A DNA stretch of 64,000 nt. It comes from Croceitalea dokdonensis DOKDO 023. Its GTDB lineage: Bacteria; Bacteroidota; Bacteroidia; Flavobacteriales; Flavobacteriaceae. Of the stretch, positions 47,999 to 57,548 are shown piece by piece. The stretch is taken from the NCBI RefSeq assembly GCF_001306415.1, contig NZ_LDJX01000004.1, positions 37,501-101,500 of the forward strand, written 5' to 3'. A program made the translations under genes and the position numbers. How positions within the stretch are numbered: position 1 is the first letter of the stretch; each line of letters begins with the position of its first letter. The notes below the pieces were generated by a model. That model was not told where the DNA came from. It searched no databases and worked only from the letters and a program-made list of their open reading frames with translations.

Positions 47999-48955
47999 TT
48001 AAAGCTTAAAAAAGGAATCCACAAATTCATATTTATTAAATACCTGCAGGTCATCAATTCCCTCACCTACGCCGATATATTTGACAGGTATCCGAAACTG
48101 GTCCGAAATTCCGATGACCACCCCGCCTTTGGCCGTGCCATCCAATTTTGTGACCGCTAGGGAGGTTACATCCGTAGCCTTGGTAAATTGTTTGGCCTGT
48201 TCAAAAGCGTTCTGGCCAGTACTGCCGTCCAACACCAATAAGACGTCATGAGGGGCATCTGCAACCACCTTCTGCATTACCCGCTTTACTTTGGCAAGCT
48301 CGTTCATTAAGTTCACCTTATTATGTAACCTGCCAGCCGTATCAATAAGCACCACATCCGCATCATCTGCAACGGCAAAGTTTAAGGTATCAAAAGCCAC
48401 GGATGCCGGGTCACTTCCCATTTTTTGTTTTATAATAGGTACATCTACCCTTTCTGCCCAAACCTGTAACTGATCTATGGCAGCGGCCCTAAAGGTGTCA
48501 CCTGCCCCTAGCACCACTTTAAGCCCCTTGCTTTTAAATTGTTTGGCAAGCTTACCTATGGTAGTCGTTTTTCCCACACCGTTTACCCCTACAACCATAA
48601 TAACATAGGGTTTTTTTCCCGTAGGGATGGATATTTCCCGATCTTCTCCCAAATGGGTTTCTGAAAGTAGCCCCGCAATCTCCTCCCGAAGGATTTGATT
48701 GAGTTCATCTGTTCCCAAATATTTGTCCTTGGCAACCCGGGCTTCAATACGATCAATGATTTTTAGCGTTGTATCCACGCCCACATCACAGCTGACCAAG
48801 ACTTCTTCTAGGTTATCTAAAACCTCATCATCCACCTTGGATTTCCCGGCAACGGCCTTACTTAATTTACCAAAAAATGTAGATTTGGATTTTTCCAGAC
48901 CTTTATCCAAGGTCTCTTTTTTATCTTTTGAGAATATTCTTTTAAAAACACTCAT
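47999..48955 (-). CDS. ftsY: Signal recognition particle receptor FtsY
   Basis: FtsY is the SRP receptor GTPase that docks translating ribosomes at the membrane. The 318-residue protein has a short basic/acidic N-terminus, the helical N domain, and a G domain with GVNGVGKTTTIGKLA (123-137), DTAGR, and TKLDGTAKGG. The long acidic A domain of E. coli FtsY is absent, as usual in this phylum. A consensus -7 element TATCTTTG (48976-48983) lies 20 bases upstream, so it has its own promoter despite following DUF4295. Confidence 0.96.
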   Translation of the reverse strand: MSVFKRIFSKDKKETLDKGLEKSKSTFFGKLSKAVAGKSKVDDEVLDNLEEVLVSCDVGVDTTLKIIDRIEARVAKDKYLGTDELNQILREEIAGLLSETHLGEDREISIPTGKKPYVIMVVGVNGVGKTTTIGKLAKQFKSKGLKVVLGAGDTFRAAAIDQLQVWAERVDVPIIKQKMGSDPASVAFDTLNFAVADDADVVLIDTAGRLHNKVNLMNELAKVKRVMQKVVADAPHDVLLVLDGSTGQNAFEQAKQFTKATDVTSLAVTKLDGTAKGGVVIGISDQFRIPVKYIGVGEGIDDLQVFNKYEFVDSFFKL

Positions 48956-48975
48956 GTGATTTACGTGTTAGTATC

Positions 48976-48983
48976 CAAAGATA
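48976..48983 (-). promoter_or_regulatory. -7 element of ftsY
   Basis: TATCTTTG on the minus strand matches the consensus and sits between the DUF4295 terminator and the ftsY ATG. No clear TTG is found at -33. Confidence 0.5.
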
Positions 48984-49005
48984 GGAAAGTCAGTTTAGTT
49001 ACTTC

Positions 49006-49034
49006 CATAAAAAAAGCCGCTTTCCAGCGGCTTT
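49006..49034 (-). terminator. Terminator of rpmB-rpmG-DUF4295
   Basis: The perfect 9-bp stem AAAGCCGCT / AGCGGCTTT with a TTCC loop is followed on the minus strand by a T run. Confidence 0.88.
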
Positions 49035-49058
49035 CCTATATCTGATAAATAGATGTAA

Positions 49059-49211
49059 TTACTTTTTGGATAACCAATCGTTTACCAATTCTGGCGACAT
49101 TACCTGCTCTACAAAGGTATATGCCCCAGTCTTTGGGGATTTTACCATCTTAATGGCTTTGGTCAATCTTTTAGAACTTCCTTGGAGGGTTGCTACGGTC
49201 TTTTTTGCCAT
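49059..49211 (-). CDS. DUF4295-family small protein
   Basis: This 50-residue basic protein begins MAKKTVATLQGSSKRLTKAI and ends SPELVNDWLSKK. It belongs to a small Bacteroidota-specific family (DUF4295) that is consistently next to rpmG and ftsY. Its size, charge (many Lys) and place directly after L28 and L33 suggest a ribosome-associated role, which is inference. It is 32 bases after rpmG and is followed by a terminator. The ATG at 49211 is preceded by an A-rich sequence. Confidence 0.88.
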   Translation of the reverse strand: MAKKTVATLQGSSKRLTKAIKMVKSPKTGAYTFVEQVMSPELVNDWLSKK

Positions 49212-49243
49212 GGCTTATTTTTTTGCTTTCGTCTGGGCGAAAA

Positions 49244-49426
49244 TTATTTGATTTCTTTATGAACGGTCATACGCTTAAGGATGGGATTGAATTTCTTGAT
49301 TTCCAACCTGTCCGGCGTATTCTTTTTGTTTTTTGTGGTAATATACCTTGAAGTTCCTGGCATACCAGAGGTCTTATGCTCTGTACACTCTAATATTACC
49401 TGAACCCTATTGCCTTTCTTTGCCAT
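49244..49426 (-). CDS. rpmG: 50S ribosomal protein L33
   Basis: The 60-residue protein has the L33 pattern [37 protein letters not shown] and [11 protein letters not shown]. Only one Cys is present and the paired zinc cysteines of the C+ form are missing, so this is a zinc-free L33. It lies 15 bases after rpmB. Confidence 0.96.
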   Translation of the reverse strand: MAKKGNRVQVILECTEHKTSGMPGTSRYITTKNKKNTPDRLEIKKFNPILKRMTVHKEIK

Positions 49427-49441
49427 TTTCTACAAATTCTA

Positions 49442-49678
49442 TTATTTCACAAAACCTTTGGCTTTGGCATCTTTCAACGCCTCAGAGATTCCTTTTTTGT
49501 TGATTACCTTAATCCCTTTGGACGATACATTAAGGGTAACCCACTTGTCTTCCTCAGGAATGTAAAATTTCTTTTTGGAAATGTTTACATCGAATCTGCG
49601 CTTCGTTTTGTTGATGGAGAAGGACACGTTGTTTCCAAACATTACCTTTTTTCCTGTAATTTCACATACTTTGGACAT
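49442..49678 (-). CDS. rpmB: 50S ribosomal protein L28
   Basis: The 78-residue protein has the L28 core MSKVCEITGKKVMFGNNVSF, TKRRFDVNISKKKFY and WVTLNVSSKGIKVI. It begins the rpmB-rpmG-DUF4295 operon on the minus strand and has a consensus promoter upstream. Only one N-terminal Cys is present, so the zinc-binding form of L28 is not indicated. Confidence 0.97.
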   Translation of the reverse strand: MSKVCEITGKKVMFGNNVSFSINKTKRRFDVNISKKKFYIPEEDKWVTLNVSSKGIKVINKKGISEALKDAKAKGFVK

Positions 49679-49711
49679 CTCTCTACCTTTTGAGTGATTT
49701 TATTGAGGCTG

Positions 49712-49742
49712 CAAATTTAGTTATTTCTATTAGACGCACAAA
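49712..49742 (-). promoter_or_regulatory. Promoter of rpmB-rpmG-DUF4295
   Basis: On the minus strand TTTG (49739-49742), 19 bases, TAAATTTG (49712-49719): a full consensus 33 bases upstream of the rpmB ATG. Confidence 0.72.
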
Positions 49743-49750
49743 AATAACCA

Positions 49751-50998
49751 TCAAAATTTTAGAATTTCTTTTTGTAGCAGTTCAAATGCCTTGTTGACCG
49801 ACTTTTGTACAATGCGCTCCCGGTGATTTCCCATCACAAATTGTTGCGCAAAGCTACCTGATGGCGTGCATACGCCTATATACACCGTGCCAACGGGGGT
49901 ATCTGCATCTCCCTTGCTTGGACCGGCGTTTCCCGTAGTTGCGATAGCAAAATCAGTGTCCAATAAAATTCTTACCCGTTCTGCCATCGCAATGGCCACA
50001 GCTTCACTCACCACGCTATGTTTCTCAATTAAAGCTACAGGAATGCCCAACACTTTAATTTTGGTTTCCGTAGCATAGGCAACCATGGAACCTTTAAAAT
50101 ATTTGGAAGCACCGGGTAATGCGGTTATCTGTTGTGCGATCTTACCTCCCGTAAAACTTTCGGCCGTGGCCAAAGTTTGTTTTTTATCAATCAACAACTT
50201 GGCGATTTGGGCTTCAATGCTTTCGTCTCCTTCTTCCCCATAAATTATTTCCCCTATTAACGGATACAACTTTTTTACCTCATTATTGATTCTTCTTTGA
50301 AGATCATTTTTATCCCTTCCCTTCGCAGAAAGCCTCAATCGTACCCTTCCTAAACTGGGCAAATAGGCCAGTTTAATATCCTGTGGCAAGGCGTTTTCCC
50401 AAACCTCTATACGCTCCGCTATGGCACTTTCACCCAACCCGTATGTCATTATGGTCTTATGGATAATGTAGGGGCGTTCAAATTTTTCAATAATTTTAGG
50501 AATGACGTGGTGCTGCATTAACGCCTTCATCTCAAACGGGACCCCGGGAAGGGAAATAAAGACCGTTCCCGCTTTTTCCATCCACATGCCTGGGGCAGTT
50601 CCAAAATCGTTCTTTAGTATGGTTGCCTTAGTGGGAACCAAGGCCTGTTGGCGATTCATATCTGAGATAGGGGTGGAAATGTACTTTTTAAAGAGCATTT
50701 CAATATGCGCCAAAACCATAGGGTCTTGTTGAAGGGTATCCCCAAAATAGGTACATAAGGTATGCTTGGTAACATCATCTTTGGTAGGTCCAAGTCCGCC
50801 AGTAATAATTACCACTTGCGATCTTCGATTTGCATCTTCCAATGCCTGTAAAATATGGGTGGCCTCATCTTGTACCGAGGTGATCTGATACACGGATACG
50901 CCGTTTTTGTTCAATATTTTGGAAATAAAGGCAGAATTGGTATCTACTATCTGGCCAATAAGAATTTCATCTCCAATGGTTATTATCTCTGCTTGCAT
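49751..50998 (-). CDS. cinA: CinA-family nicotinamide-nucleotide amidase
   Basis: The 415-residue two-domain protein has an N-terminal MoCF/COG1058 domain (IITIGDEILIGQIVDTNSAF, VVIITGGLGPTKDDVTKH) and a C-terminal PncC-type amidase domain (TLATAESFTGGKIAQQITAL, AIATTGNAGPSKGDADTPVG). PncC recycles NMN to nicotinate mononucleotide; the N-terminal domain is an ADP-ribose pyrophosphatase in some CinA proteins. The catalytic Ser/Thr-rich motif AESFTGG is intact. It is monocistronic, 40 bases upstream of the rpmB promoter. Confidence 0.95.
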   Translation of the reverse strand: MQAEIITIGDEILIGQIVDTNSAFISKILNKNGVSVYQITSVQDEATHILQALEDANRRSQVVIITGGLGPTKDDVTKHTLCTYFGDTLQQDPMVLAHIEMLFKKYISTPISDMNRQQALVPTKATILKNDFGTAPGMWMEKAGTVFISLPGVPFEMKALMQHHVIPKIIEKFERPYIIHKTIMTYGLGESAIAERIEVWENALPQDIKLAYLPSLGRVRLRLSAKGRDKNDLQRRINNEVKKLYPLIGEIIYGEEGDESIEAQIAKLLIDKKQTLATAESFTGGKIAQQITALPGASKYFKGSMVAYATETKIKVLGIPVALIEKHSVVSEAVAIAMAERVRILLDTDFAIATTGNAGPSKGDADTPVGTVYIGVCTPSGSFAQQFVMGNHRERIVQKSVNKAFELLQKEILKF

Positions 50999-51061
50999 TT
51001 AAGGCGTTTACGGTTGGGCCATCGTTGGGCTAAAAAAGTGAGTAATGGAATTTGAAGGAGC

Positions 51062-51400
51062 TTAAAGCGAAAAGTCTTTACGTAATTCAGAAATCACTTG
51101 TTGGATATCTGTTTTCAACAGGGGAAAACGCACCTCTATTTCTTTAAAATTGCCTTTAGATTTTCCCAATGTCTCAATTTCCAGGGCATTGGCCCTAGTT
51201 TGCTCCATTCCCAAAAGATCTACATTGGGTTTGATTTTGTGAGCCATTTTATAGGCCTGGTCATAATCCTTCGCAGCAATAGCTTCTTCCAAAGACTTGA
51301 GGTCTTCTGGCACTTCCTCTAAAAAAACGGATACCACGGAGACGATAAAATCTTCGTCTCCCTCAGCCATTTCCTTTATTTTATCAAGATTGTAGATCAT
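51062..51400 (-). CDS. Stand-alone Hpt phosphotransfer protein
   Basis: The 112-residue, all-helical protein carries an Hpt domain with phospho-His54 in the motif AHKIKPNVDLLGM. Hpt proteins pass phosphate between receiver domains in multistep phosphorelays. No hybrid kinase or response regulator is adjacent, so its partners are encoded elsewhere. Its ATG overlaps the stop of the upstream FAH-family gene by one base, so it is co-transcribed with it. Confidence 0.88.
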   Translation of the reverse strand: MIYNLDKIKEMAEGDEDFIVSVVSVFLEEVPEDLKSLEEAIAAKDYDQAYKMAHKIKPNVDLLGMEQTRANALEIETLGKSKGNFKEIEVRFPLLKTDIQQVISELRKDFSL

Positions 51401-52011
51401 TATTTTATGTGCACGGAAAAGTTTTGTTCGCCTTCTAATTTACCCTCAAGGTAGTCATTTGTAATTACTCTTCCAACTCCTGCAGGCGTACCCGTAAACA
51501 AAATATCCCCCTTTTTAAGAGTAAAGAAGGTTGAAACGTAAGAAATTAGCTCGTCTATCTTCCACAGCATGAGGCTAGTACGTGCATTCTGGACAATTTC
51601 CCCATTCTTTAACAAGGAAAACCCCAAATCATTCAAATCTGTATACCTTTCCTTGGATTCCCACCTACCGATAACGGCAGCGCCATCAAAACCTTTTGCT
51701 TTTTCCCACGGTAGTCCCTTCGCTTTTAGTTTGGATTGCAAATCCCTTGCCGTAAAGTCTATCCCCAAACCAATTTCATCATAATATTTATGCGCAAATT
51801 CCTTCGCTATGTGTTTCCCTACTTTTTTAATTTTTACGAGTACCTCAACCTCATAGTGCACATCATCCGTAAACTCCGGAATATAAAAATCTTGCTCCTT
51901 AGGTAAAACGGCAGAATCTGGCTTTATAAAAACCACAGGTTCTGTGGGCCTTTCGTTATCCAACTCACTAATATGGTCGGCATAGTTTCTGCCAATACAA
52001 ATCAATTTCAT
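51400..52011 (-). CDS. Fumarylacetoacetate hydrolase-family protein
   Basis: The 203-residue enzyme of the FAH/YcgM family opens with LICIGRNYADHISELDNERP, then VVFIKPDSAVLP, and carries the metal-binding acidic pattern HYEVEVLVKI and a GIDFTARDLQ stretch. FTGTPAGVGRV is the C-terminal signature. Relatives cleave or decarboxylate diketo acids such as oxaloacetate, acylpyruvates or hydroxylated homoprotocatechuate products; the substrate cannot be fixed here. It overlaps the Hpt gene by one base. Confidence 0.92.
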   Translation of the reverse strand: MKLICIGRNYADHISELDNERPTEPVVFIKPDSAVLPKEQDFYIPEFTDDVHYEVEVLVKIKKVGKHIAKEFAHKYYDEIGLGIDFTARDLQSKLKAKGLPWEKAKGFDGAAVIGRWESKERYTDLNDLGFSLLKNGEIVQNARTSLMLWKIDELISYVSTFFTLKKGDILFTGTPAGVGRVITNDYLEGKLEGEQNFSVHIK

Positions 52012-52032
52012 TTACTTTCTGTTTTTTTATCA

Positions 52033-52944
52033 TCAATGTTCTGTGATTTTCACGGAAACGGCTGGGATAAGGTGTTGACCCTGAATTTTAGACCTAACCT
52101 CAAAATCTTGCCATTGGCCCATTCCGTATACCATCACCTTTAAATTGGAGTTTTTGGAATACACCCCTCCAAAGGTTGGTGCAAACCGATCCTCTAATTT
52201 GCTTTTCTGGGTCACTTGGTCCTTTTCACTTTTGGGATACCAATTGTAAGGCACAAACAACCATTCCAAACCCACAAACATTCCTTGTCTAGGTATTTGA
52301 AGTTGAAGCCCTGTCAAATCTATCGTGGTATACGATTGCCCCTTTACAGCTTCCAAGACCAAACTTTTTTGTATTAAATCTTTAGAAGGTTTTTTTGTTG
52401 TTGCATCCACTCCAAAAAAACGCAGCCTAAACTTTGCCCTATCCCTTTTGAAATAGGGATTATCCCTAAAAAAAATATTGACTTTTTCCACCTTTTTTTT
52501 ACTCGCTCCTATGTTGGGGAAGTAAAGGGCAACTATCCATGGTGTAGAGGAGGAATTAAAACCACTGCTGATCCCTCTGCTCAAAATTGGGTTCAAAACT
52601 TTTGAGGCACCATAATCTTTGCTAATGACCACCTCGTTTAATTCAAAAACATCTTCTGTCATAAGCAGACGCCTTACCTTGTAAAGCTGGGCTGCGTTAA
52701 CTATGGTGTCCTTGTAACCAAGGGAAGATATGTGAATTTCACCCTCTAGTAAAGATTTGGAAATTTCAATGGAAAACTCCCCTGTTTCACCGGTGGAAGT
52801 ACCTTTAAGCGTACCTAAAAAACTCAGGTTTACATAGGGTAATGGGACTTTGGTTTTTGCATCCAGCACTGTACCCTCAAAATCAACATTCTGTGCAGAT
52901 CCGGCAGACGCCAATAGGAAAAACAGTAACGGAACTAGTTTCAA
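52033..52944 (-). CDS. Exported protein with carboxypeptidase-like regulatory domain
   Basis: The 303-residue protein has a signal peptide (MKLVPLLFFLLASAGSAQ) followed by a CarboxypepD_reg-like beta-sandwich: VDFEGTVLDAKTKVPLPYVN, TSTGETGEFSIEI and ISSLGYKDTIV. This domain is the usual N-terminal module of TonB-dependent receptors and surface proteins in Bacteroidota, but no TonB-dependent barrel follows. The rest is beta-rich and unassigned. It overlaps the exonuclease gene by 4 bases (ATGA). Confidence 0.82.
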   Translation of the reverse strand: MKLVPLLFFLLASAGSAQNVDFEGTVLDAKTKVPLPYVNLSFLGTLKGTSTGETGEFSIEISKSLLEGEIHISSLGYKDTIVNAAQLYKVRRLLMTEDVFELNEVVISKDYGASKVLNPILSRGISSGFNSSSTPWIVALYFPNIGASKKKVEKVNIFFRDNPYFKRDRAKFRLRFFGVDATTKKPSKDLIQKSLVLEAVKGQSYTTIDLTGLQLQIPRQGMFVGLEWLFVPYNWYPKSEKDQVTQKSKLEDRFAPTFGGVYSKNSNLKVMVYGMGQWQDFEVRSKIQGQHLIPAVSVKITEH

Positions 52945-53717
52945 GATAACTTGTTGTTAAGTTTGCTCAATTTAAGCTGTGTCAACACTTTTTTGGTGTA
53001 TAAGGGAAAATCTGCATTTAAAATCCATCCAAAATAACCAGGTTCTTTTTCCATGACCTCATCTACCGTTTTACCCTTATGTTTCCCAAAGGCAAAGATA
53101 GGCTCCCCTTCCTTGTTGACCCCAATAAAGCCAGCAAAATCCAATGATTGTTTTCTTGTGGTAAACTCAGCGAGTTTTTTAACGTTGTTCTCCAGCTCTG
53201 GATACCTATCCAATTGTGACAACAGCACCTCATAAGTGGCCATGGTATCTGCTTCTGCACTATGGGCATCTTCCAAGTTTTTATCACAATAAAACTTGTA
53301 GGCGGCCCCAAGGGTGCGCTTCTCCATCTTATGAAAAATAGTCTGGACGTCTACGGAGACCATATGCTTCATGTCAAAATCCACATCGGCTCGCAACATT
53401 TCCTCGGCTAACAAGGGAATATCAAATCGGTCAGAATTAAAGCCTGCTAAATCACTATCCTTAATCATTCCATAAATCTCCTTGGACAGCTCTTTAAACG
53501 TTGGTTCATTGGCCACGCGTTCATCAGAAATTCCATGAACGGCCACCACTTCTTTGGGAATGGGCATTTCTGGATTTACCAACCAAGTTTTGCTCTCTTT
53601 ATTTCCATTGGGGAATATCTTTAAAATAGAAATTTCCACAATCCTGTCTTTGGCCACATTGGTACCGGTTGTTTCCAAATCAAAAAAACAAATGGGCTTG
53701 GTGAGTTGTAAATTCAT
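52941..53717 (-). CDS. DnaQ-like 3'-5' exonuclease
   Basis: The 258-residue DEDDh-family exonuclease has Exo I FDLETTGTNVAKDRIVEI, Exo II AGFNSDRFDIPLLAEEML, and Exo III DAHSAEADTMATYEVL. It could be a polymerase proofreading subunit or a stand-alone repair nuclease. A C-terminal region (FGKHKGKTVDEVMEKEPGYF) resembles a small exonuclease-associated domain found in flavobacterial homologues. It is followed by the overlapping exported-protein gene. Confidence 0.93.
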   Translation of the reverse strand: MNLQLTKPICFFDLETTGTNVAKDRIVEISILKIFPNGNKESKTWLVNPEMPIPKEVVAVHGISDERVANEPTFKELSKEIYGMIKDSDLAGFNSDRFDIPLLAEEMLRADVDFDMKHMVSVDVQTIFHKMEKRTLGAAYKFYCDKNLEDAHSAEADTMATYEVLLSQLDRYPELENNVKKLAEFTTRKQSLDFAGFIGVNKEGEPIFAFGKHKGKTVDEVMEKEPGYFGWILNADFPLYTKKVLTQLKLSKLNNKLS

Positions 53718-53891
53718 GAAACAGCAATTAGGTATTTATGACAATATTAGGGTATAACAAAACAAAACTTACTGTTTGCTATCGGCATACACCAGAGGCA
53801 ATCTCATCAAGTAAGCTTTCCCAAACAATAGTATAGTTCTTTAACTATGGGGTAAAAGTAGAAAAGTAAAGCGTAAAAGTTCCTTAAACCG

Positions 53892-55280
53892 TTAGATTTC
53901 TCTATTCATGTCCCATTCTTCTAAATACTGTGCTATGGTTTTAATGAACATTCCCCCTAACGCACCATTGACCACCCTATGGTCATAACTGTGGGAAAGA
54001 AACATTTTACTGCGAACCCCAATAAAATCACCTTCCGGAGTTTCTATGACCGCGGGCATTTTCCGGATAGCCCCCAAAGCCAAGATACCAACTTGTGGTT
54101 GGTTAATGATTGGGGTCCCAAATACACTTCCAAAGGTGCCCACATTGGTCACGGTATATGTACCATCCTTAATTTCATCTGGTTTTAAGGCATTGTTTCT
54201 TGCCCTAGTGGCCAAATCGTTAACCGCTTTGGCCATGCCCACCATATTCAATTGGTCGGCATTTTTAATTACGGGAACTATTAAATTCCCGTCAGGCAAT
54301 GCAGCGGCCATACCAATGTTGATATTCTTCTTTTTGATGACCTTATCCCCCTGCAGGGAAATATTAATCATCGGATGCTTTTTTAATGCCACCGCAACGG
54401 CTTCCAAAAAAATAGGGGTAAAGGTCAGTTTTTCCCCTTCACGGGACTCAAAAGATTGCTTTATCTTATTGCGCCAATTGACCAAATTGGTAACATCTAC
54501 CTCAATAAAGCTTTGCACGTGTGCAGAGGTAGAGACACTTTCTATCATATGATGGGCAATAAGTTTGCCCATTCTTGACAATGGAATTACCTCATCTCCT
54601 TGGGCTACCGAAAGGTTGACAGGATTCTGCTGTGGTTCCTTCTTGGGTTCCATCGGTTTTTCCGTTAGCACACTTGTATCCGAGGCGGTACCTGCAACTT
54701 GTTTTGGGACCTCGGGAACTTTAGCTTTCTCCTGTTGGGTATCCATTTTGCTGGCAACGTAGCCTAAAATATCATTTTTGGTTACCCTACCTTCATTTCC
54801 AGTACCAGGTATGGTGTCCAACTCTTCCAAGCTTATTCCTTCTTTTTGTGCAATATTCTTCACCAAAGGGGAATAAAAGCGTTTTGCTTCTGAAAACTCT
54901 TGTTTTAGGCCAGTAGTGCGCTCTCTTACAGCGGCTACTTCCTTTTCCAAAACGGCCACTGCCGGTGCCGCCTCGGCTTCCGTAATGTTTTCTACAGCAT
55001 TATCTGCGCTATCTGATTGGGAAGTATCAGTGGTTTCCCCTTCTATCTCAATCACTGCGACTACCTCCCCTACCTTAATAACGTCATCAACTTGAAATCG
55101 TCTTTCAACCAACGTACCTTCTACCTCACTCGGAACCTCTGAATCTACCTTATCGGTGGCAATTTCAAATACGGCCTCGTCCAAATCTATGGTATCTCCA
55201 ACCTCCTTTAACCAAGTTGTCAGCGTCGCTTCTGCAACGCTTTCTCCCATTTGCGGTAATTTTAATTCAAACTTTGACAT
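53892..55280 (-). CDS. Lipoyl-bearing 2-oxo acid dehydrogenase E2 (acyltransferase)
   Basis: This is the acyltransferase core of a 2-oxo acid dehydrogenase complex. The 462 residues contain a lipoyl domain with Lys44 in EIATDKVDSEVPS, an Ala/Glu-rich linker, a peripheral-subunit-binding domain (SPLVKNIAQKEGISLEELDT) and the catalytic domain ending SHSYDHRVVNGALGG with the His-x3-Asp-Gly-like active site. One lipoyl domain and the sequence around the catalytic centre suggest a branched-chain or 2-oxoglutarate type. No E1 or E3 gene is adjacent. A -7 element TATTTTTG (55318-55325) lies 38 bases upstream. Confidence 0.92.
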   Translation of the reverse strand: MSKFELKLPQMGESVAEATLTTWLKEVGDTIDLDEAVFEIATDKVDSEVPSEVEGTLVERRFQVDDVIKVGEVVAVIEIEGETTDTSQSDSADNAVENITEAEAAPAVAVLEKEVAAVRERTTGLKQEFSEAKRFYSPLVKNIAQKEGISLEELDTIPGTGNEGRVTKNDILGYVASKMDTQQEKAKVPEVPKQVAGTASDTSVLTEKPMEPKKEPQQNPVNLSVAQGDEVIPLSRMGKLIAHHMIESVSTSAHVQSFIEVDVTNLVNWRNKIKQSFESREGEKLTFTPIFLEAVAVALKKHPMINISLQGDKVIKKKNINIGMAAALPDGNLIVPVIKNADQLNMVGMAKAVNDLATRARNNALKPDEIKDGTYTVTNVGTFGSVFGTPIINQPQVGILALGAIRKMPAVIETPEGDFIGVRSKMFLSHSYDHRVVNGALGGMFIKTIAQYLEEWDMNREI

Positions 55281-55317
55281 ATTCTTAATTAACGTGTCTT
55301 TTGTAGGTAATATTTTG

Positions 55318-55325
55318 CAAAAATA
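55318..55325 (-). promoter_or_regulatory. -7 element of the E2 gene
   Basis: TATTTTTG on the minus strand matches the consensus. No TTG lies at the proper distance upstream. Confidence 0.45.
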
Positions 55326-55362
55326 CTATAAAAATGAGCGTATCGTTAAATTTAACGCAACT

Positions 55363-55983
55363 TTAGTTTGCCTTCATGGAGTTCTCAAATGGAACCCTGT
55401 TTAAAATACTGCGACCTAAAGTAATTTCATCCGCATATTCCAATTCGTCACCAACGGATATCCCCCTTGCTATGGTAGAGGTAACGATATCCAAACCATC
55501 TAATTGTTTGTAGATGTAGAAATTGGTGGTATCGCCCTCCATCGTGGAGCTAAGCGCAAAAATTAGCTCCCGCACCTTTCCGTCCTTTACTTTTTGCACC
55601 AAGGCGCCAATATTCAAATCTTGTGGCCCTACCCCATCCATTGGCGAAATTTTACCTCCGAGCACATGGTACAAGCCTTGATATTGTGAGGTGTTTTCTA
55701 TGGCCATTACATCCCGGATGTCCTCCACCACACAAATCAGACCTTCATCACGTTTTGGGTTGGCACAGATTTCGCAGACGGTACTGTCCGAAATATTAAA
55801 ACAGCTTTTACAATAGGCAATCTCTGTCCTTAACTTTATCAGCGCGTCTGCAAGTGCCACGGTTTGCTGCTCTGGTTGTTTTAACAGGTGTAGTGCCAAG
55901 CGCAGCGCCGTGCGCTTTCCAATACCTGGAAGTTGTGATATTTCATAAACTGCGTTCGCCAAAAGTTTTGAAGCATATTCCAT
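55363..55983 (-). CDS. recR: Recombination protein RecR
   Basis: RecR works with RecF and RecO in loading RecA at gaps. The 206-residue protein has the helix-hairpin-helix ([18 protein letters not shown]), the Cys4 zinc finger [16 protein letters not shown], and a Toprim domain ([13 protein letters not shown]). Length and order match the family. It is divergent from the symporter gene, with 79 bases between the start codons. Confidence 0.97.
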   Translation of the reverse strand: MEYASKLLANAVYEISQLPGIGKRTALRLALHLLKQPEQQTVALADALIKLRTEIAYCKSCFNISDSTVCEICANPKRDEGLICVVEDIRDVMAIENTSQYQGLYHVLGGKISPMDGVGPQDLNIGALVQKVKDGKVRELIFALSSTMEGDTTNFYIYKQLDGLDIVTSTIARGISVGDELEYADEITLGRSILNRVPFENSMKAN

Positions 55984-56062
55984 AGTACCATTTAACCCCG
56001 TAAAATTACAATTTTCATTTCATCAATCATCTTCTTTGTATCTTTCCGTTTAAAATTGGAAC

Positions 56063-57547
56063 ATGACCGCCACGCAGATTTTACTATTGATTGTAGGCTA
56101 TTTTTTAGTATTGCTGCTGATTTCCTATTTAACGGGCAAAAACGACTCCAATGTGGATTTTTTTAAAGCTGGAAAGCAGTCTCCATGGTACCTCGTTGCC
56201 TTTGGCATGGTTGGGGCCTCCCTTTCCGGGGTTACCTTTATATCAGTGCCCGGTTGGGTAGAGGATTCCAAATTTGCCTACTTTCAGGTGGTGCTTGGCT
56301 ATTTGGTAGGGTATTTTGTAGTGGCTTTTGTATTGTTGCCCATTTACTACAAACTCAACCTTACCTCTATTTACGAGTATTTGCGGTCTAGGTTTGGAAC
56401 AGTAAGCCATAAAACTGGGGCCTTTTTCTTTTTTGTCTCCCGGGTGTTGGGCGCTGCCTTCCGTTTGTATTTAGTGGCCATTGTATTGCAACAATTTGTG
56501 TTTGATGCTTTTGGTATCCCTTTTGAAATTACGGTAATCATTTCCATTGCCCTAATCTGGGTATATACCAACCGCGGGGGAATCAAAACCATTGTTTGGA
56601 CAGACACCCTACAAACTGCTTTTATGATTGCGGCGGTAATCTTATCCATCATTCTTATCAACCAAGAATTGGATTGGAGCTTCTCGGAGTTTTTAGCTTC
56701 GGACGCACTAAAAGAATACAGTACCGTTTTTTATACCGATGATTTCCTTGCCAGAAACCATTTTATAAAATCCTTTGTGGGCGGCATGTTTGTTACCATT
56801 TGTATGACGGGCCTTGACCAAGATATGATGCAAAAAAACCTGACTTGCAAAAACCTAAGGGACGCTCAAAAAAATATGGTTTCCTTCAGTTTTGTGCTGG
56901 TCGTCGTCACCTTATTGTTTATGCTGCTTGGAGCCCTACTCTTTATGTACGCCAAAAAGAACGATATCAACATTCCATTGATGGATGGCCAGACCAAAAC
57001 CGACCTTCTGTTCCCAGAAATTGCCCTTAACAGCGGTTTGGGACTTGGGCTTTCCGTTACCTTTATGTTGGGGCTTATTGCAGCTGCGTACAGCAGTGCG
57101 GATAGTGCCTTAACCTCCCTTACCACATCCTTTTGTGTAGATTTCCTCAATCTGGAAAAAAGAGAGGCCAAAGCTCAAAAACGCATTAGAAAACAGACCC
57201 ATATTTGGATGAGCATTGCCTTGGTACTTGTAATCATTGCCTTTAAATATATCCTTAACAGTAATGTAATAGACAGTTTATTGACCGTGGCGGGCTACAC
57301 TTACGGTCCGTTATTGGGTCTTTTTGCCTTTGGCATCTTTACCAAGCATCAAATCCATGATAAGTGGGTTTGGTTGGTGAGCGTATTGTCCGTCATCACC
57401 ATTGCCCTTATTGCGGGTGTAGACAAAGCGTATTTGGGCGGTTATGTACTGGGGTATGAACTACTGCCTTTAAATGGGCTTCTGACCTTTTTTGGACTAT
57501 GGTTAATTAAAAGAAGAGCACCGAATGTGGAAACCGAAACTACCTAA
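56063..57547 (+). CDS. Sodium/solute symporter (SSS family)
   Basis: The 494-residue protein has about 13 membrane segments. It shows SSS-family signatures: the N-terminal [29 protein letters not shown]-like ([11 protein letters not shown]) in helix 2, and the [17 protein letters not shown] stretch that contributes Na+-binding residues. It likely takes up a sugar or sugar acid with sodium. It heads an operon with two hydrolases and a hexosaminidase; the next start codon (57549) lies 1 base after its stop, so the substrate may be the product of those enzymes. Confidence 0.92.
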   Translation: MTATQILLLIVGYFLVLLLISYLTGKNDSNVDFFKAGKQSPWYLVAFGMVGASLSGVTFISVPGWVEDSKFAYFQVVLGYLVGYFVVAFVLLPIYYKLNLTSIYEYLRSRFGTVSHKTGAFFFFVSRVLGAAFRLYLVAIVLQQFVFDAFGIPFEITVIISIALIWVYTNRGGIKTIVWTDTLQTAFMIAAVILSIILINQELDWSFSEFLASDALKEYSTVFYTDDFLARNHFIKSFVGGMFVTICMTGLDQDMMQKNLTCKNLRDAQKNMVSFSFVLVVVTLLFMLLGALLFMYAKKNDINIPLMDGQTKTDLLFPEIALNSGLGLGLSVTFMLGLIAAAYSSADSALTSLTTSFCVDFLNLEKREAKAQKRIRKQTHIWMSIALVLVIIAFKYILNSNVIDSLLTVAGYTYGPLLGLFAFGIFTKHQIHDKWVWLVSVLSVITIALIAGVDKAYLGGYVLGYELLPLNGLLTFFGLWLIKRRAPNVETETT

Positions 57548-57548
57548 G

